Source: Bacillota bacterium (lineage in GTDB: Bacteria > Bacillota > Clostridia > Christensenellales > SZUA-584). Taken from it: DNA of 64,000 bases. Below the pieces are notes generated by a model. The model was not told where the DNA came from, did not search any database, and saw nothing but the letters and a program-made list of their open reading frames with translations. Position numbers and translations under genes: made by a program. The stretch spans positions 242,298 to 306,297 of the forward strand of contig JAEXTV010000031.1 in the NCBI GenBank assembly GCA_023406895.1. Reading direction: 5' to 3'. The stretch's first letter is position 1. The number at the start of each line of letters is the position of its first letter. Below are positions 33,184 through 42,016 of this stretch, in pieces.

Positions 33184-34260
33184 ATGAAACTGCCAGCGTA
33201 TTGTATGCCTGATTTTAACGCGGAGCTGTTCCGCAGCGCCCCCGAAGCGGCGGTTAAAGCCGCCGAGAAAGACGGCCTCGTGCCCGAAGGGTATCACGCG
33301 ACGAGCATATTCCCCGAGTATTACAAGATCGGCGGGGAGTGGAAGCCGATTCGCCAGAGCCGCATGGACTGTGTGGTGGTCATCAAAGACGGCGAGCCGT
33401 TTGCGGTGGAGGCGCGCAACGTAAAAAAAGGTGACCGCGTGGTTGTCGGCCGCGAGGAAGATGGCGTTAGCGGCATCTATCTGAATACGAATCCGTTTGA
33501 GGCAGACAGTGAGACGGCGGACGGCTTTTCGTTCCGCGGCTCGCGCACGCGGGAAACCTCGTACTCGCGCGATTACGACAGCCTTTACGAGCTGCTCCGG
33601 TATGAAAAACAGCACGGCTTTTGCATATGGGTTTTGGGCCCCGCCTGCACGTTCGATTACGATTCCCGCCGCGCGATGGCCGGGCTGATTCAAAAGGGGT
33701 ATGTGCAGGCCGTTTTTGCGGGCAACGCGCTCGCCACGCACGATATTGAGGCGGCTGTGCTGAAAACCGCGCTGGGGCAGGATATATATACGCAAAAGAG
33801 CATCAAGGGCGGGCATTACCACCATCTTGATACCATCAACATGGTACGCGAAAGCGGCGGCATCCGCCCGTTCATCGAGCAGCGCGGTATTGAGGACGGC
33901 ATCATGGCGGCGGTGATCAAGAAGGGCATTCCGTATGTGCTGGCCGGGTCCATCCGCGACGACGGGCCGCTGCCCGATGTGATTGCGAACGTGTATGAGG
34001 CGCAGTCGGCCATGCGCGAGCTGATAAAGCAGGCGACCACGGTGATTACGCTCGCGACGCAGCTGCACGCGATTGCGACCGGCAACATGACGCCGTGCTA
34101 CACGGTGAAAGAGGGCATTGTGCGCCCGGTTAATTTCTACACGGTGGACATCTCGGAGTTTGCTGTGGGCAAGCTGCACGACCGCGGGTCGCTCTCCGCG
34201 CGCTCGATCGTCACGAACGTACAGGATTTCCTCGTGAATGTGGAGAGGAATTTAGATTAA
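33184..34260 (+). CDS. Archaeal-type ornithine cyclodeaminase / TIGR00300-like protein
   Basis: 358 residues. The C-terminal two thirds carry the blocks I associate with archaeal ornithine cyclodeaminase (OCD_arch) and the C-terminal half of cyanobacterial ArgZ/AgrE: WVLGPACTFDYDSR, GYVQAVFAGNALATHDIEAA, IKGGHYHHLDTINMVRESGG, VPYVLAGSIRDDGPLPDVI-like and IATGNMTP. Residues 1-120 correspond to the LOR/SDH-type conserved region. The archaeal enzyme converts ornithine to proline with NAD+. ATG 33184 has GGAGG 7 bases upstream. It is isolated, with no arginine or proline genes nearby and a strong terminator after it, so the true substrate here is open. Confidence 0.8.
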   Translation: MKLPAYCMPDFNAELFRSAPEAAVKAAEKDGLVPEGYHATSIFPEYYKIGGEWKPIRQSRMDCVVVIKDGEPFAVEARNVKKGDRVVVGREEDGVSGIYLNTNPFEADSETADGFSFRGSRTRETSYSRDYDSLYELLRYEKQHGFCIWVLGPACTFDYDSRRAMAGLIQKGYVQAVFAGNALATHDIEAAVLKTALGQDIYTQKSIKGGHYHHLDTINMVRESGGIRPFIEQRGIEDGIMAAVIKKGIPYVLAGSIRDDGPLPDVIANVYEAQSAMRELIKQATTVITLATQLHAIATGNMTPCYTVKEGIVRPVNFYTVDISEFAVGKLHDRGSLSARSIVTNVQDFLVNVERNLD

Positions 34261-34280
34261 AGTCACAATATGAGTTGATG

Positions 34281-34316
34281 AGCATATATGTATGTCACAT
34301 ACATATATGCTTTTTA
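34281..34316 (+). terminator. Intrinsic terminator, long perfect palindrome
   Basis: AGCATATATGTATGT (34281-34295) and its exact complement (34297-34311) form a 15-bp inverted repeat with a 1-base centre, followed by TTTTAAT. It lies 20 bases after the OCD-like gene. Confidence 0.85.
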
Positions 34317-34369
34317 ATATAAAAAACGAAAACGAGATAGATATATATTGATTGAATAGCGCAATTAGG

Positions 34370-34592
34370 AATAGCATAATGCAGAAAAAGCGATGGGGTA
34401 AAGCTGCAAAAAGAGAAAAACGCTGCGCAGAATCATAGTTGTTGTTTTGACCTTTACGGCCTTGTTCTTTACAAGCCTTTGCATCTGCTGCTCGGTGATT
34501 TTAACATCTGGTATGAATCGGCGGATATGGGTGCCTATGAAATTATAGACGGTGAGCAACTGTTAAGCGAGATCACGGCACTGGTGAGATGA
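34370..34592 (+). pseudogene. Possible decayed small gene
   Basis: The plus strand reads like broken coding sequence. One frame starts MQKKRWGKAAKREKRC and stops. The next gives RRIIVVVLTFTALFFTSLC, like a signal or membrane segment. The third runs open to TGA 34590-34592 and ends WYESADMGAYEIIDGEQLL. Joining them would need frameshifts near 34425 and 34500. No ribosome site is evident; this may be chance. Confidence 0.25.
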
Positions 34593-34626
34593 GAGACCAA
34601 TGTTAAGGCAAGGAGTAAAGACTGGT

Positions 34627-35145
34627 TTAGAGGTAGCGCCTGACTTTTTTCATATATGTTAAGTACTCGTCTCCAAATGTTTGTATGCACCATCTTTCTT
34701 CAGATAGAATAATAAAATGAACGGACACCTGATGTATGACAACCAGAGAAAGCACGATGAGCGAACGCGTCAACAGCGTACAGCCTAAAAAATAAACCAA
34801 ATAAGAAACATAAATCGGATGACGAGAAAAGCGGTACAGGCCTTTGATATTAATACCGTTATCTTTTGGCTTTGCAAAGTTTGACATGGAGAAGATACAA
34901 AGCAAAAGCCCCGCAACATAAACGCATAAACCGATATAAAATAACACTGAGTCTGTTACAACCTGGAGAAAAAAGAAATAAATCAGCATACAAAGCACTG
35001 ATATTTGATAAACCCAGAAGGCGGCTTTTTCTTTGCCGATCAGAGGAGGGAAGTGAGCCGCACGCTGCAGCGCTTCCTTACTTATTGCACCAAGCAGTCC
35101 ATAACGGATCAGTATAAGCGGTATGATTAAAAACGCTGCGTTCAT
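34627..35145 (-). CDS. Isoprenylcysteine-methyltransferase-like membrane protein
   Basis: 172 residues with about five membrane helices. The C-terminal part has the ICMT/PEMT signature: GLYRFSRHPIYVSYLVYFLG (SAM-binding His-Pro) and EERWCIQTFGDEYLTYMKKV. Bacterial members methylate lipids or small molecules at the membrane; the substrate is unknown. The distal EERxxxxxFGxxYxxYxxxVxRxxP-like pattern ends here at VRRYL without the usual Pro. It lies downstream of the yfcC-like gene, beyond that gene's terminator, so it has its own promoter. Confidence 0.85.
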   Translation of the reverse strand: MNAAFLIIPLILIRYGLLGAISKEALQRAAHFPPLIGKEKAAFWVYQISVLCMLIYFFFLQVVTDSVLFYIGLCVYVAGLLLCIFSMSNFAKPKDNGINIKGLYRFSRHPIYVSYLVYFLGCTLLTRSLIVLSLVVIHQVSVHFIILSEERWCIQTFGDEYLTYMKKVRRYL

Positions 35146-35187
35146 TCCTTTGGCTCCATCTGTTTTTTATTCTTCAGCATAGTCATA

Positions 35188-35222
35188 GAAAAGCTCCTGC
35201 CGCTTCAAGCTAAGCAGGAGCT
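35188..35222 (-). terminator. Terminator of the yfcC-like gene
   Basis: On the minus strand AGCTCCTGC and GCAGGAGCT form a perfect 9-bp stem with a 13-base loop, followed by TTTTC. It begins 16 bases after the stop. Confidence 0.75.
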
Positions 35223-35237
35223 TCGCTTTATATCAGC

Positions 35238-36683
35238 CTAATAACCCACACCCACAGCAATCATCAAAAAGCCGATGCTGAGCGCCGCAATCAGCAGCTG
35301 CAGCCATATCGTGAACTTGAACCACTTGGTGTAGCTCACGGTGGTCAATCCAAGTGCAATCAGCAGCATCGCGTTGGTGGGGTACAGCACGTTCAAAAAG
35401 CCGTCGCCGAGCGCATACGAGAACACCAGCGTCTGGCCGGATATGCCCGTCATGGCGGCGAGCGGTACGAGCAGCGGCATCACCAAGAACGCCTTGGCCG
35501 ACGCCTGCGCCACAAACAGCTCAAGCACAAGTATCACCGCATAGATAATGATCACATTCACATACGGGCTCGACCCCACAATGGCCGACGATGCATAATT
35601 CAAAATCGTGCCTTGTATGCCGCTGTCGGTGATGATGGTGGAGACCGCCATCGCCATCGGAATCAGCACGATGCCGGGCGCGATATCGCCGACGCCTTTG
35701 AAGAACGTTTTCGCGATGCCCTTGTAGCCTGCGAGCTTCGCGCCGATGGTGGACGCGAATATGAATATCACCGCAATCAGTATCATCGAGTAATCAGCGA
35801 GCCCTATGAACGACGCCGAAACGAGAAACACGAACATGAGGCCGAGCAGTATGCCGACAAATATAATCGGGCCTTTTTTGAACTGCGCCGCCTCTTCAAT
35901 CTGCGCGGGGCTTAGCAGGTATTTTTCGCGTCTTTGAGTGTCCTCATGGTAAACGGCGGAGGCCAGCGGGTTCTTCTCGAGCTTTTTTGCGTAGCGAATG
36001 AGGAACAGCAGCAGCACACCGTATATCAGCACAAAGAAGATGAGCCGCAGCCATGTGCCCGAATAGAGCGGCACGCCCGCAAGGTTCTGCGCCACGCCGA
36101 TGGAAAACGGGTTGAACAGCGCCGCCGCAAACCCAAAGCTCGTGGACAAAAGGCTGAGTGAAAGGCCCATCAGGCTGTCCCACCCGAGCATAAACGAGAG
36201 CCCGACAACAAGCGGGATCAGCGGCACAATCTCTTCGAGTATTCCAAAGAACGAACCCAAAAACATGAACACGAACGAGATCACAGCGATCAGCAAGTAT
36301 TTGCGCCGGTACATCTTGGCCGCGATCTTGGCGATCACCGCGCGCAGTATGCCCGATTTATCGAGCAGCGTGAACGACCCGCCGATCAGCAGGATAAACA
36401 GCATGATGCTGATCATCACGACGTTCACGCTCCCGCCAGGCGCGAACGATTTAAATATCGCGAGCAGGATATTGTATAAGGGGTACTGCCCGGCCGGCCC
36501 GTCCTGTGTGTATGAATCAGGCACATAAACGGTATCGCCGTCCGCGTCGGTCGTCGTATCAAAATGGCCCGGCGGCACGAACAGCGTGAGGCAATACGCG
36601 CCGATAATCAGCACGAGTATGATGATGGCGGCCGTCAGCAGGCTTCTTTTGTTTATCTGAAAACTGGAATCCGATTTGGACAT
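35238..36683 (-). CDS. YfcC-family carrier (C4-dicarboxylate / basic amino-acid type)
   Basis: 481 residues with about 12 membrane helices. YfcC/ArcD-like features: the N-terminal LFVPPGHFDTT after helix 1, SGILRAVIAKIAAKM, GSFFGILEEIVPLIPL, SLLSTSFGFAAALFNPFSIG and LVPLAAMTGISGQTLVFSYALGDGF-type blocks. Members exchange dicarboxylates, or arginine/ornithine and similar substrates; which applies here is not decidable. ATG 36683 has AAGGAG 8 bases upstream; the start 33 bases earlier has none. It is divergent from a WYL regulator, which probably controls it. Confidence 0.87.
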   Translation of the reverse strand: MSKSDSSFQINKRSLLTAAIIILVLIIGAYCLTLFVPPGHFDTTTDADGDTVYVPDSYTQDGPAGQYPLYNILLAIFKSFAPGGSVNVVMISIMLFILLIGGSFTLLDKSGILRAVIAKIAAKMYRRKYLLIAVISFVFMFLGSFFGILEEIVPLIPLVVGLSFMLGWDSLMGLSLSLLSTSFGFAAALFNPFSIGVAQNLAGVPLYSGTWLRLIFFVLIYGVLLLFLIRYAKKLEKNPLASAVYHEDTQRREKYLLSPAQIEEAAQFKKGPIIFVGILLGLMFVFLVSASFIGLADYSMILIAVIFIFASTIGAKLAGYKGIAKTFFKGVGDIAPGIVLIPMAMAVSTIITDSGIQGTILNYASSAIVGSSPYVNVIIIYAVILVLELFVAQASAKAFLVMPLLVPLAAMTGISGQTLVFSYALGDGFLNVLYPTNAMLLIALGLTTVSYTKWFKFTIWLQLLIAALSIGFLMIAVGVGY

Positions 36684-36773
36684 GGCGGTTCTCCTTTTTG
36701 AGGTTATATGGTACAATTATGCTATACATATCTTTGCATGTCAATTGATGGTCATGTCTGGAGGAGAAGGATT

Positions 36774-37772
36774 TTGAACGATTATCCAAAGCGCGCGCGC
36801 ATACTATTAATACTCAAATACCTGCAGGAGCAAACCGACGAATACAACCCGAAGCAGATGGCGGACATTCTCGCGTATCTGCAAAAAAACGGCATTGAAG
36901 CGGAGCGCAAAGCGGTGTACGGCGATTTGAATCTGCTGCGTGATGTTGGCTTTGACGTGATCAAAACAACGGATCGGGCCGCGGCGTATTTTTTAGGCCA
37001 GCGGCCGCTCGAGATGGCGGAGGCTCAGGTCTGCGCGAGCGCCGTTTCCGCCGCGCGCTTTATGACCGAACGAAAATCGCGGGAACTGCTGCGCAAGCTC
37101 GGCGATTTTTTCGGACAGACACAATCCGTCAGCTTTCGAAGCCGTATGGAGCTGGCGCGGACGCAGAAAACACGCAACGAAGAGATCTACTACAACATTG
37201 ATCGTATTGTGCACGCGCAGTCTCTCGGCAAAAAGATCACGTTCTTATATTTTGAATACAAGCCGGATAAAACACAGCACCTGAAGCGGGACGGCCAGCG
37301 CTACTGTGCAAGCCCGTATTCTCTGATGTGGTTTGAGGACGCGTACTATCTCGTCTGCAACATCGATAAATACGACAACCTGTCTCATTTCCGGGTCGAC
37401 CGGATGACGCGCGTGGAGGTATCCGATCAGGATCAGCGCAGTATCAGCGAGGTGTCCGAATACAAGAACTATATCGATTTTGACGATTACCACAGAAGCG
37501 TTTTTTCGATGTTCGGCGGCGAACTGAGCAGCGTGCGCATTCGTTTCAGTGACGAGCTCGCGACAGCCGTGTTCGATCGCTTCGGGCTCGATGTGGCGGT
37601 GAGCGACATACGTGACGGCCATTTCACCGTGTCGGTCAATGTGCGTATGAGTCCGGGCTTTATCTCCTGGCTTACGATATTTGGCGATAAAGCGGAGGTG
37701 CTGTCTCCCGACAGCTTAAGGGAAAGAATTGAGGGGTGGATTTCCACGTTGGGGAAAGTTTACCAGCATTGA
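36774..37772 (+). CDS. WYL-domain transcriptional regulator
   Basis: 332 residues. The N-terminal HTH (about 1-75) reads KRARILLILKYLQEQTDE and AERKAVYGDLNLLRDVGFDV. The WYL domain (about 145-235) has ITFLYFEYKPD, YCASPYSLMWFEDAYYLVCN and HFRVDRM. A C-terminal WCX-like part follows. WYL proteins sense a small ligand or nucleic acid and regulate neighbouring genes. The start is TTG 36774: the purine run GGAGGAGAAGG (36760-36770) is the only ribosome site, and upstream ATG 36738 has none. The divergent yfcC-like carrier shares the 90-base promoter space and is the likely target. Confidence 0.85.
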   Translation: MNDYPKRARILLILKYLQEQTDEYNPKQMADILAYLQKNGIEAERKAVYGDLNLLRDVGFDVIKTTDRAAAYFLGQRPLEMAEAQVCASAVSAARFMTERKSRELLRKLGDFFGQTQSVSFRSRMELARTQKTRNEEIYYNIDRIVHAQSLGKKITFLYFEYKPDKTQHLKRDGQRYCASPYSLMWFEDAYYLVCNIDKYDNLSHFRVDRMTRVEVSDQDQRSISEVSEYKNYIDFDDYHRSVFSMFGGELSSVRIRFSDELATAVFDRFGLDVAVSDIRDGHFTVSVNVRMSPGFISWLTIFGDKAEVLSPDSLRERIEGWISTLGKVYQH

Positions 37773-37855
37773 ACATCGTTGTTTTCATATGGCATATCAT
37801 GTTTATATAAATAGCGCAAAAGGTATTATAACAACTATATAAGGAGTGTGCATTC

Positions 37856-39532
37856 ATGGATGATTTTAAGCAAGCACAACTGCCGGAAGAAGCATTTAGG
37901 ATGATGGCTGACGGCGCGGAGGCAAAGATGCCTTTGCCGTCGGTGGATGCTTTTTATGAAGTGACATATACAGAGGAAGGTGTTCACCTCGAAGTGACAA
38001 GGGAACAGGGGGAAGGCAACCCGCTTCGGATTGAATGCGTCCTTTTTGATCTCACACGCAGGAATATAGACGGTTTTAATCCGGATATCACGCGCATTGG
38101 TTTGAGGCGCAATGATGCGCGTATCCGGCTGGGCGGTCCGCAAACACAGAAGAGCGCGGATTCGGATCTGATCGTATGTATTTCCAAGGATACAATGCAG
38201 GCTGACATGATGCTTTTTCCGCCTGTGATATCCGGTGCGGAAAAATCGGCAGACCAGGTGATGGTTCGTATAACAAAGGACTATGAGGTCACGTATGGGC
38301 TCAATGAACAGCTCGTCAGAGATACGGTTGCCAGAAAAGACTATTACAAGTACAAGGAAATCGCCCAGGGGCGGGCCCCCGAAAAAGGCAAGGACGGCGA
38401 GATCGTGCTGATGTTCAGCCCGAACCGCAGTTACGCGCCGACAATCCTGCCAGACGGCAGCGCCGATTATAAGAACATGGATCTGTTTGTGCATGTCTCC
38501 AAAGGCGATGTGGTCGCGACGGCTGTGCCACCTGAAGACGGCATCGACGGTTTTACGGTAAAAGGTGTATGCATTCCCGCGCAGCGCGGTAAAGAAAAAA
38601 AACTGCCCAAAGGCAAGAACGTTGCCGTGTCGGAAGACGGCAGATCACTCGTGGCGGAGAAAAGCGGCCGCGTTGATATGATCAAGGACAGAATCGAGGT
38701 TTCCGATGTGCACCATGTTCATGGCGATGTGGATATGAGTGTCGGCAATGTCAATTTCGACGGTGATGTTGTGATAGACGGCAATGTCATTTCGGGGCTG
38801 ACCGTTGAGGCGACGGGAAACATTGAGGTGCGCGGCTATGTGGAAGGCGCCACGTTGATAGCGGGGAAGGACATTGTTTTAAGAAACGGCATGCAGGGCA
38901 TGAGTCAGGGAAAGCTGGAAGCGGGCGGCAATATTGTGGCGCGGTTTATAGAAAGGACGACGCTTTTGGCGAAAGGCAGTGTATATGCGGATTACATGGT
39001 TTACTGCCTTATCACTGCGGGTGAAAATGTGTTGCTCAAAGGTAAATTCGGCAAGCTGCTGGGAGGCGTGGTTCGCGCGGGCAAAGAGATTACCGCCAAG
39101 ACGATCGGATCTCCGGGAAGCGACCGCACTCAGATTGAACTCGGCATTTTGCCTGATGAACGTGCACGTTACACAAAGATGGATGCCGAACGCGGACAGA
39201 TTAAGGCCCAGCTCAACCGTGTTCAAAATATCACGAGAATGCCGCCGCCAAGCGATATGGCACCGGACAGACTTGCAATGCGTGAAAAACTCATTGAAGC
39301 GGCGCAGCAGCTGGAGGCCCAGTATAACAGCCTCACAGAGCAGATGCAGCAGCTCAAGGAAGACCTGTGCGCCAACAGCAATGCGCGCGTCAATGCCACA
39401 AAAGCTGTTTATCCGAATGTGAGGATTCAGATTGACGCGGGTGTGTTCACAACGAAATCGATGATCGAGTTCGCGACATTCCGCTGCCATGAGGGGCAGG
39501 TTACATTTACAGCCTGCGAAGTCAAAGCATAA
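37856..39532 (+). CDS. FapA/DUF342 family protein
   Basis: 558 residues. After an N-terminal region (1-165) comes the FapA core: ATAVPPEDGIDGFTVKG near 220-236, then a beta-helix (about 275-430) with repeated G-D-hydrophobic turns (HGDVDMSVGNVNFDGDVVID, GNIEVRGYVEGATL, GNIVARFIERTTL). A coiled coil (about 455-510) follows. FapA-like proteins are polymer-forming, bactofilin-like, and in some species linked to division, flagellar number or envelope control. AAGGAG lies before the ATG. It stands alone with a terminator after it. Two beta-helix scaffold proteins (this and bactofilin) occur within 10 kb. Confidence 0.88.
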   Translation: MDDFKQAQLPEEAFRMMADGAEAKMPLPSVDAFYEVTYTEEGVHLEVTREQGEGNPLRIECVLFDLTRRNIDGFNPDITRIGLRRNDARIRLGGPQTQKSADSDLIVCISKDTMQADMMLFPPVISGAEKSADQVMVRITKDYEVTYGLNEQLVRDTVARKDYYKYKEIAQGRAPEKGKDGEIVLMFSPNRSYAPTILPDGSADYKNMDLFVHVSKGDVVATAVPPEDGIDGFTVKGVCIPAQRGKEKKLPKGKNVAVSEDGRSLVAEKSGRVDMIKDRIEVSDVHHVHGDVDMSVGNVNFDGDVVIDGNVISGLTVEATGNIEVRGYVEGATLIAGKDIVLRNGMQGMSQGKLEAGGNIVARFIERTTLLAKGSVYADYMVYCLITAGENVLLKGKFGKLLGGVVRAGKEITAKTIGSPGSDRTQIELGILPDERARYTKMDAERGQIKAQLNRVQNITRMPPPSDMAPDRLAMREKLIEAAQQLEAQYNSLTEQMQQLKEDLCANSNARVNATKAVYPNVRIQIDAGVFTTKSMIEFATFRCHEGQVTFTACEVKA

Positions 39533-39558
39533 AGGTTGCGGTTAACAGACTGATGAAT

Positions 39559-39593
39559 GCGCTCTGCTATTTGTTTCGGCGGGGCGTTTTTGT
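39559..39593 (+). terminator. Terminator after the FapA-like gene
   Basis: GCGCTCTGC (39559-39567) pairs with GCGGGGCGT (39579-39587), 9 bp including three G-U pairs, followed by five T residues. Confidence 0.65.
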
Positions 39594-39770
39594 TTGGGCT
39601 TTATATCAAAAACGAACTTTTGTTGACGTGTCAGACAGAGTGAGGAAATTGAACAACTCAGACGTCAATCGCGGTCAGCCATTGCGTCATGATGAGCGAA
39701 ATGAATCATCTCAATCGATGGCTTTGTCGGGCATATGCGCATTGCCGATGGTCTCAGCTCGTTTTTCCGC

Positions 39771-39799
39771 TTTACATACCGTTTGATTTTTTGTATACT
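39771..39799 (+). promoter_or_regulatory. Promoter of the lipoprotein gene
   Basis: TTTACA (39771-39776), 17-bp spacer, TATACT (39794-39799), 29 bases before the start codon. Confidence 0.75.
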
Positions 39800-39828
39800 T
39801 GAGTTCGATATTATTGAAGGGGATTATT

Positions 39829-40338
39829 ATGCAAAAGAAAAGCTTTAAAATAATTATAGCCGTCATGATGGTGCTTGTGTTCGTGGGCGCGGCGGTGGGC
39901 TGTGCGGCCCCTGTGGTGACGAAACCGCAGATGACGGCAAACGCTGTGCCTGTAAAGGTGGAAGGCAGCTGCCAGATTGAAGTCAACGGCGATACGCTCA
40001 CTGTGAAGGGCGAGACAAACATATTGGACGGCGCATTGCTTCATATCTCGGTCGTTTCGCAGGACGGCATGATCGTGGATTTCGTGAAGATGACCAAACA
40101 GGGAGATTCGATTTCACAGGATTTCAAGATCACGAGCGAAAAGTATGATGATACGGTGAAAGCCGTGACAGGGTATATCTCATGCGCACCCACGCTTTAC
40201 GGCACACAGTTGGATGCGATATACAGCGCATACGGCCAAAAGTTTGAAAACGTGGAAGCGCCCGAGGGCGATATCGTATGGAACAGCAACGGCGTGGTGA
40301 TCGTATTCGGGTCGGACAGCGTTGAATTGAACAAATAA
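39829..40338 (+). CDS. Small secreted lipoprotein of unknown function
   Basis: 169 residues. The signal peptide (KKSFKIIIAVMMVLVFVGA) ends in a lipobox AVGC, predicting lipid attachment at Cys about 25. The mature part is beta-rich (CQIEVNGDTLTVKGETNI, ISVVSQDGMIVDFVKM), suggesting one immunoglobulin- or jelly-roll-like domain. AAGGGG supports ATG 39829. It has its own promoter and terminator. No family recognised. Confidence 0.8.
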   Translation: MQKKSFKIIIAVMMVLVFVGAAVGCAAPVVTKPQMTANAVPVKVEGSCQIEVNGDTLTVKGETNILDGALLHISVVSQDGMIVDFVKMTKQGDSISQDFKITSEKYDDTVKAVTGYISCAPTLYGTQLDAIYSAYGQKFENVEAPEGDIVWNSNGVVIVFGSDSVELNK

Positions 40339-40352
40339 GATTGTATATTTGA

Positions 40353-40378
40353 GACCGCCGGAAATCGGCGGTCTTTTT
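40353..40378 (+). terminator. Intrinsic terminator after the lipoprotein gene
   Basis: GACCGCCG and CGGCGGTC form a perfect 8-bp stem with a 5-base loop, followed by five T residues. Confidence 0.92.
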
Positions 40379-40398
40379 GTATCTATAAAAGCGAAACA

Positions 40399-40452
40399 AA
40401 CACCTCATCAGTCGCCTGCCGGCGACAGCTTCTCCTCGAGGAGAAGCCTAAA
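40399..40452. repeat. Dispersed repeat, family R2
   Basis: ACACCTCATCAGTCGCCTGC, CGGCGACAG and CTTCTCCTCGAGGAGAAGCC are near-identical to the copy at 62.1 kb and partly to 57.3 kb. Confidence 0.8.
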
Positions 40453-40543
40453 GATGCGTCTTAGATAGATTAAATGAAATTGATAAGATTCGCCCCTTCG
40501 AGGAGCAGCCCGGTCTGTATCCTTAAAGACAGACAAAATGCTG

Positions 40544-40735
40544 TTAATCCTGCTGGCTCTCTAACTTTTGCTTTATCAGCGCCGATGATATTTGCAGCGC
40601 CTTGATTCGTCGGATAAGCAGCGTGTGCGACGACGTGCCTTCTTTCAGCTTCGGCTGCACCTTTTCGCATTTGCGTATCGTCGAATCGATCGCCCTCAGC
40701 GCTTCCTGCAATTCTTCCTTCGTGAAATCTTCCAT
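40544..40735 (-). CDS. Small conserved helical protein
   Basis: 63 residues, all predicted helix: FTKEELQEALRAIDSTIRKC, then EKVQPKLKEGTSSHTLLIRR. I recall similar 60-residue proteins (EALRAIxSTIxKCEKxQ..G) in Clostridia, without function. GAGGAGG lies 7 bases before the ATG. It follows the DUF3810 gene by 65 bases on the same strand and may share its transcript. Confidence 0.78.
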   Translation of the reverse strand: MEDFTKEELQEALRAIDSTIRKCEKVQPKLKEGTSSHTLLIRRIKALQISSALIKQKLESQQD

Positions 40736-40800
40736 GGCAGGCCTCCTCTTTAATTGCGCCTTCCATCAGCTTAGTCTGCAAAAAGAAAGCACTCAGCGGT

Positions 40801-41931
40801 TTAGCCGATGCCGCCGCTGCGCCACAGCGCAATCAGCAGGTCGGTCATGCGTCCGTAGCTCTTCACGCCGTCTTCCTGCATGTTGGCCTTTAAATAGGTG
40901 TTGTTTACCTGCGTGACGGTTTCGCTGACCTCACTTTCAAACTGCTCCCAGTACGCTGCGTTGGCATGGAGATCGGCATCTATACCACTTGAGTATGTGC
41001 CGCGAAGCTCATAATACTTATCCGAATCCGCGCTGTACAGTGAATTCATCGCGTGGATCAGCGCAAGCATTGTGCCCGAATAGCGCATTGACGCGTCATC
41101 CGAATACGACAGCACATAATAGGCCAAGAAGTTTGCCTCATCCTCGCGCGCAAAGCCGCGCTGATGCGCCTCTTCATGCGTACAAGACGATGCAAAAAGC
41201 AGGCCCGGCGCGTCGCTGTTCACATTGGCTTCGGCGGTAAACGGAAAATAAACGCCGCAGAGATACGCCCACGACATGCCCTGCGAATAAAGCACGGGCT
41301 TCACGCGCCCGTAGCTGCCGCCAAGGAACCGGTGTCCGGTCTTCAACGCGGCGTTGTTATACTCTTCGGGGATACGAATCATGACATCCGTTTTGGAGAG
41401 ACTCGGCGTAAACACGCCGTCTTCATTTTGCGGCACCGCGGCACGCAGCGCATTGGCCTCATGAACCAGCGCGTTGCACGTGTCGTATAGCTCGTCCACG
41501 GTGGCGGGGGCGGCATTGAGCCCAAGCGATTCGCTTAAGGGCTGGCGTGCGTAGTTAAAGCCCCATAGCCCCACGAACAGCGCGTAGATCATCGACAGTG
41601 CGCTTAAAAAAATAATAAAACGGTTAATCAGCGTCTGCCACCATGTGCGTTTGGCGCGTATTGCGGCGGCCACCATGATAATCAGATAAACCACTATTGA
41701 CAGAATAAACGCGTACAGCAGCAGCTCGGCGAGAGAAAAGGGCAGCAATCCCGTCAGCGAGGAGAGCCCCTGCGCAATAACCGGGTAGATGCCGCGCGAA
41801 TAAACGGATTCGGTGAAGGACGGCCACACGAACGAAAGGCGGAAAAGCACATAGAAAACAGGCCCGGGCAGCAGCCAGAGCAGCTTTATAAGGGTGGACT
41901 TTAAGCCAAACGGTGCGGTTTCCCTGTTCAT
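40801..41931 (-). CDS. DUF3810 family membrane protein (putative zinc metalloprotease)
   Basis: 376 residues. Three membrane helices lie in the first 130 residues (about 14-33, 63-88, 103-125). The rest contains CTHEEAHQRGFAREDEANFLAYYV (about residues 238-262), read as HEEAH plus a downstream Glu: an HExxH-type zinc site with the helix-borne third ligand. This is the DUF3810 hallmark; no substrate is known. GAGAGG 7 bases upstream supports ATG 41931. PrsW, another membrane protease, lies just upstream on the same strand. Confidence 0.85.
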   Translation of the reverse strand: MNRETAPFGLKSTLIKLLWLLPGPVFYVLFRLSFVWPSFTESVYSRGIYPVIAQGLSSLTGLLPFSLAELLLYAFILSIVVYLIIMVAAAIRAKRTWWQTLINRFIIFLSALSMIYALFVGLWGFNYARQPLSESLGLNAAPATVDELYDTCNALVHEANALRAAVPQNEDGVFTPSLSKTDVMIRIPEEYNNAALKTGHRFLGGSYGRVKPVLYSQGMSWAYLCGVYFPFTAEANVNSDAPGLLFASSCTHEEAHQRGFAREDEANFLAYYVLSYSDDASMRYSGTMLALIHAMNSLYSADSDKYYELRGTYSSGIDADLHANAAYWEQFESEVSETVTQVNNTYLKANMQEDGVKSYGRMTDLLIALWRSGGIG

Positions 41932-42016
41932 ATGGCGGCCTCTCGCGTATGTCGTTGTTAAGCGGTATTGTTATTGTATATGAGAAAAAGGCATAAGGTC
42001 AAATGTCAATTAAAGG

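Noticed and set aside
34365..34559. 64-codon minus-strand frame before the methyltransferase gene
   Set aside because: No ribosome site and overlaps the better-supported decayed plus-strand sequence.
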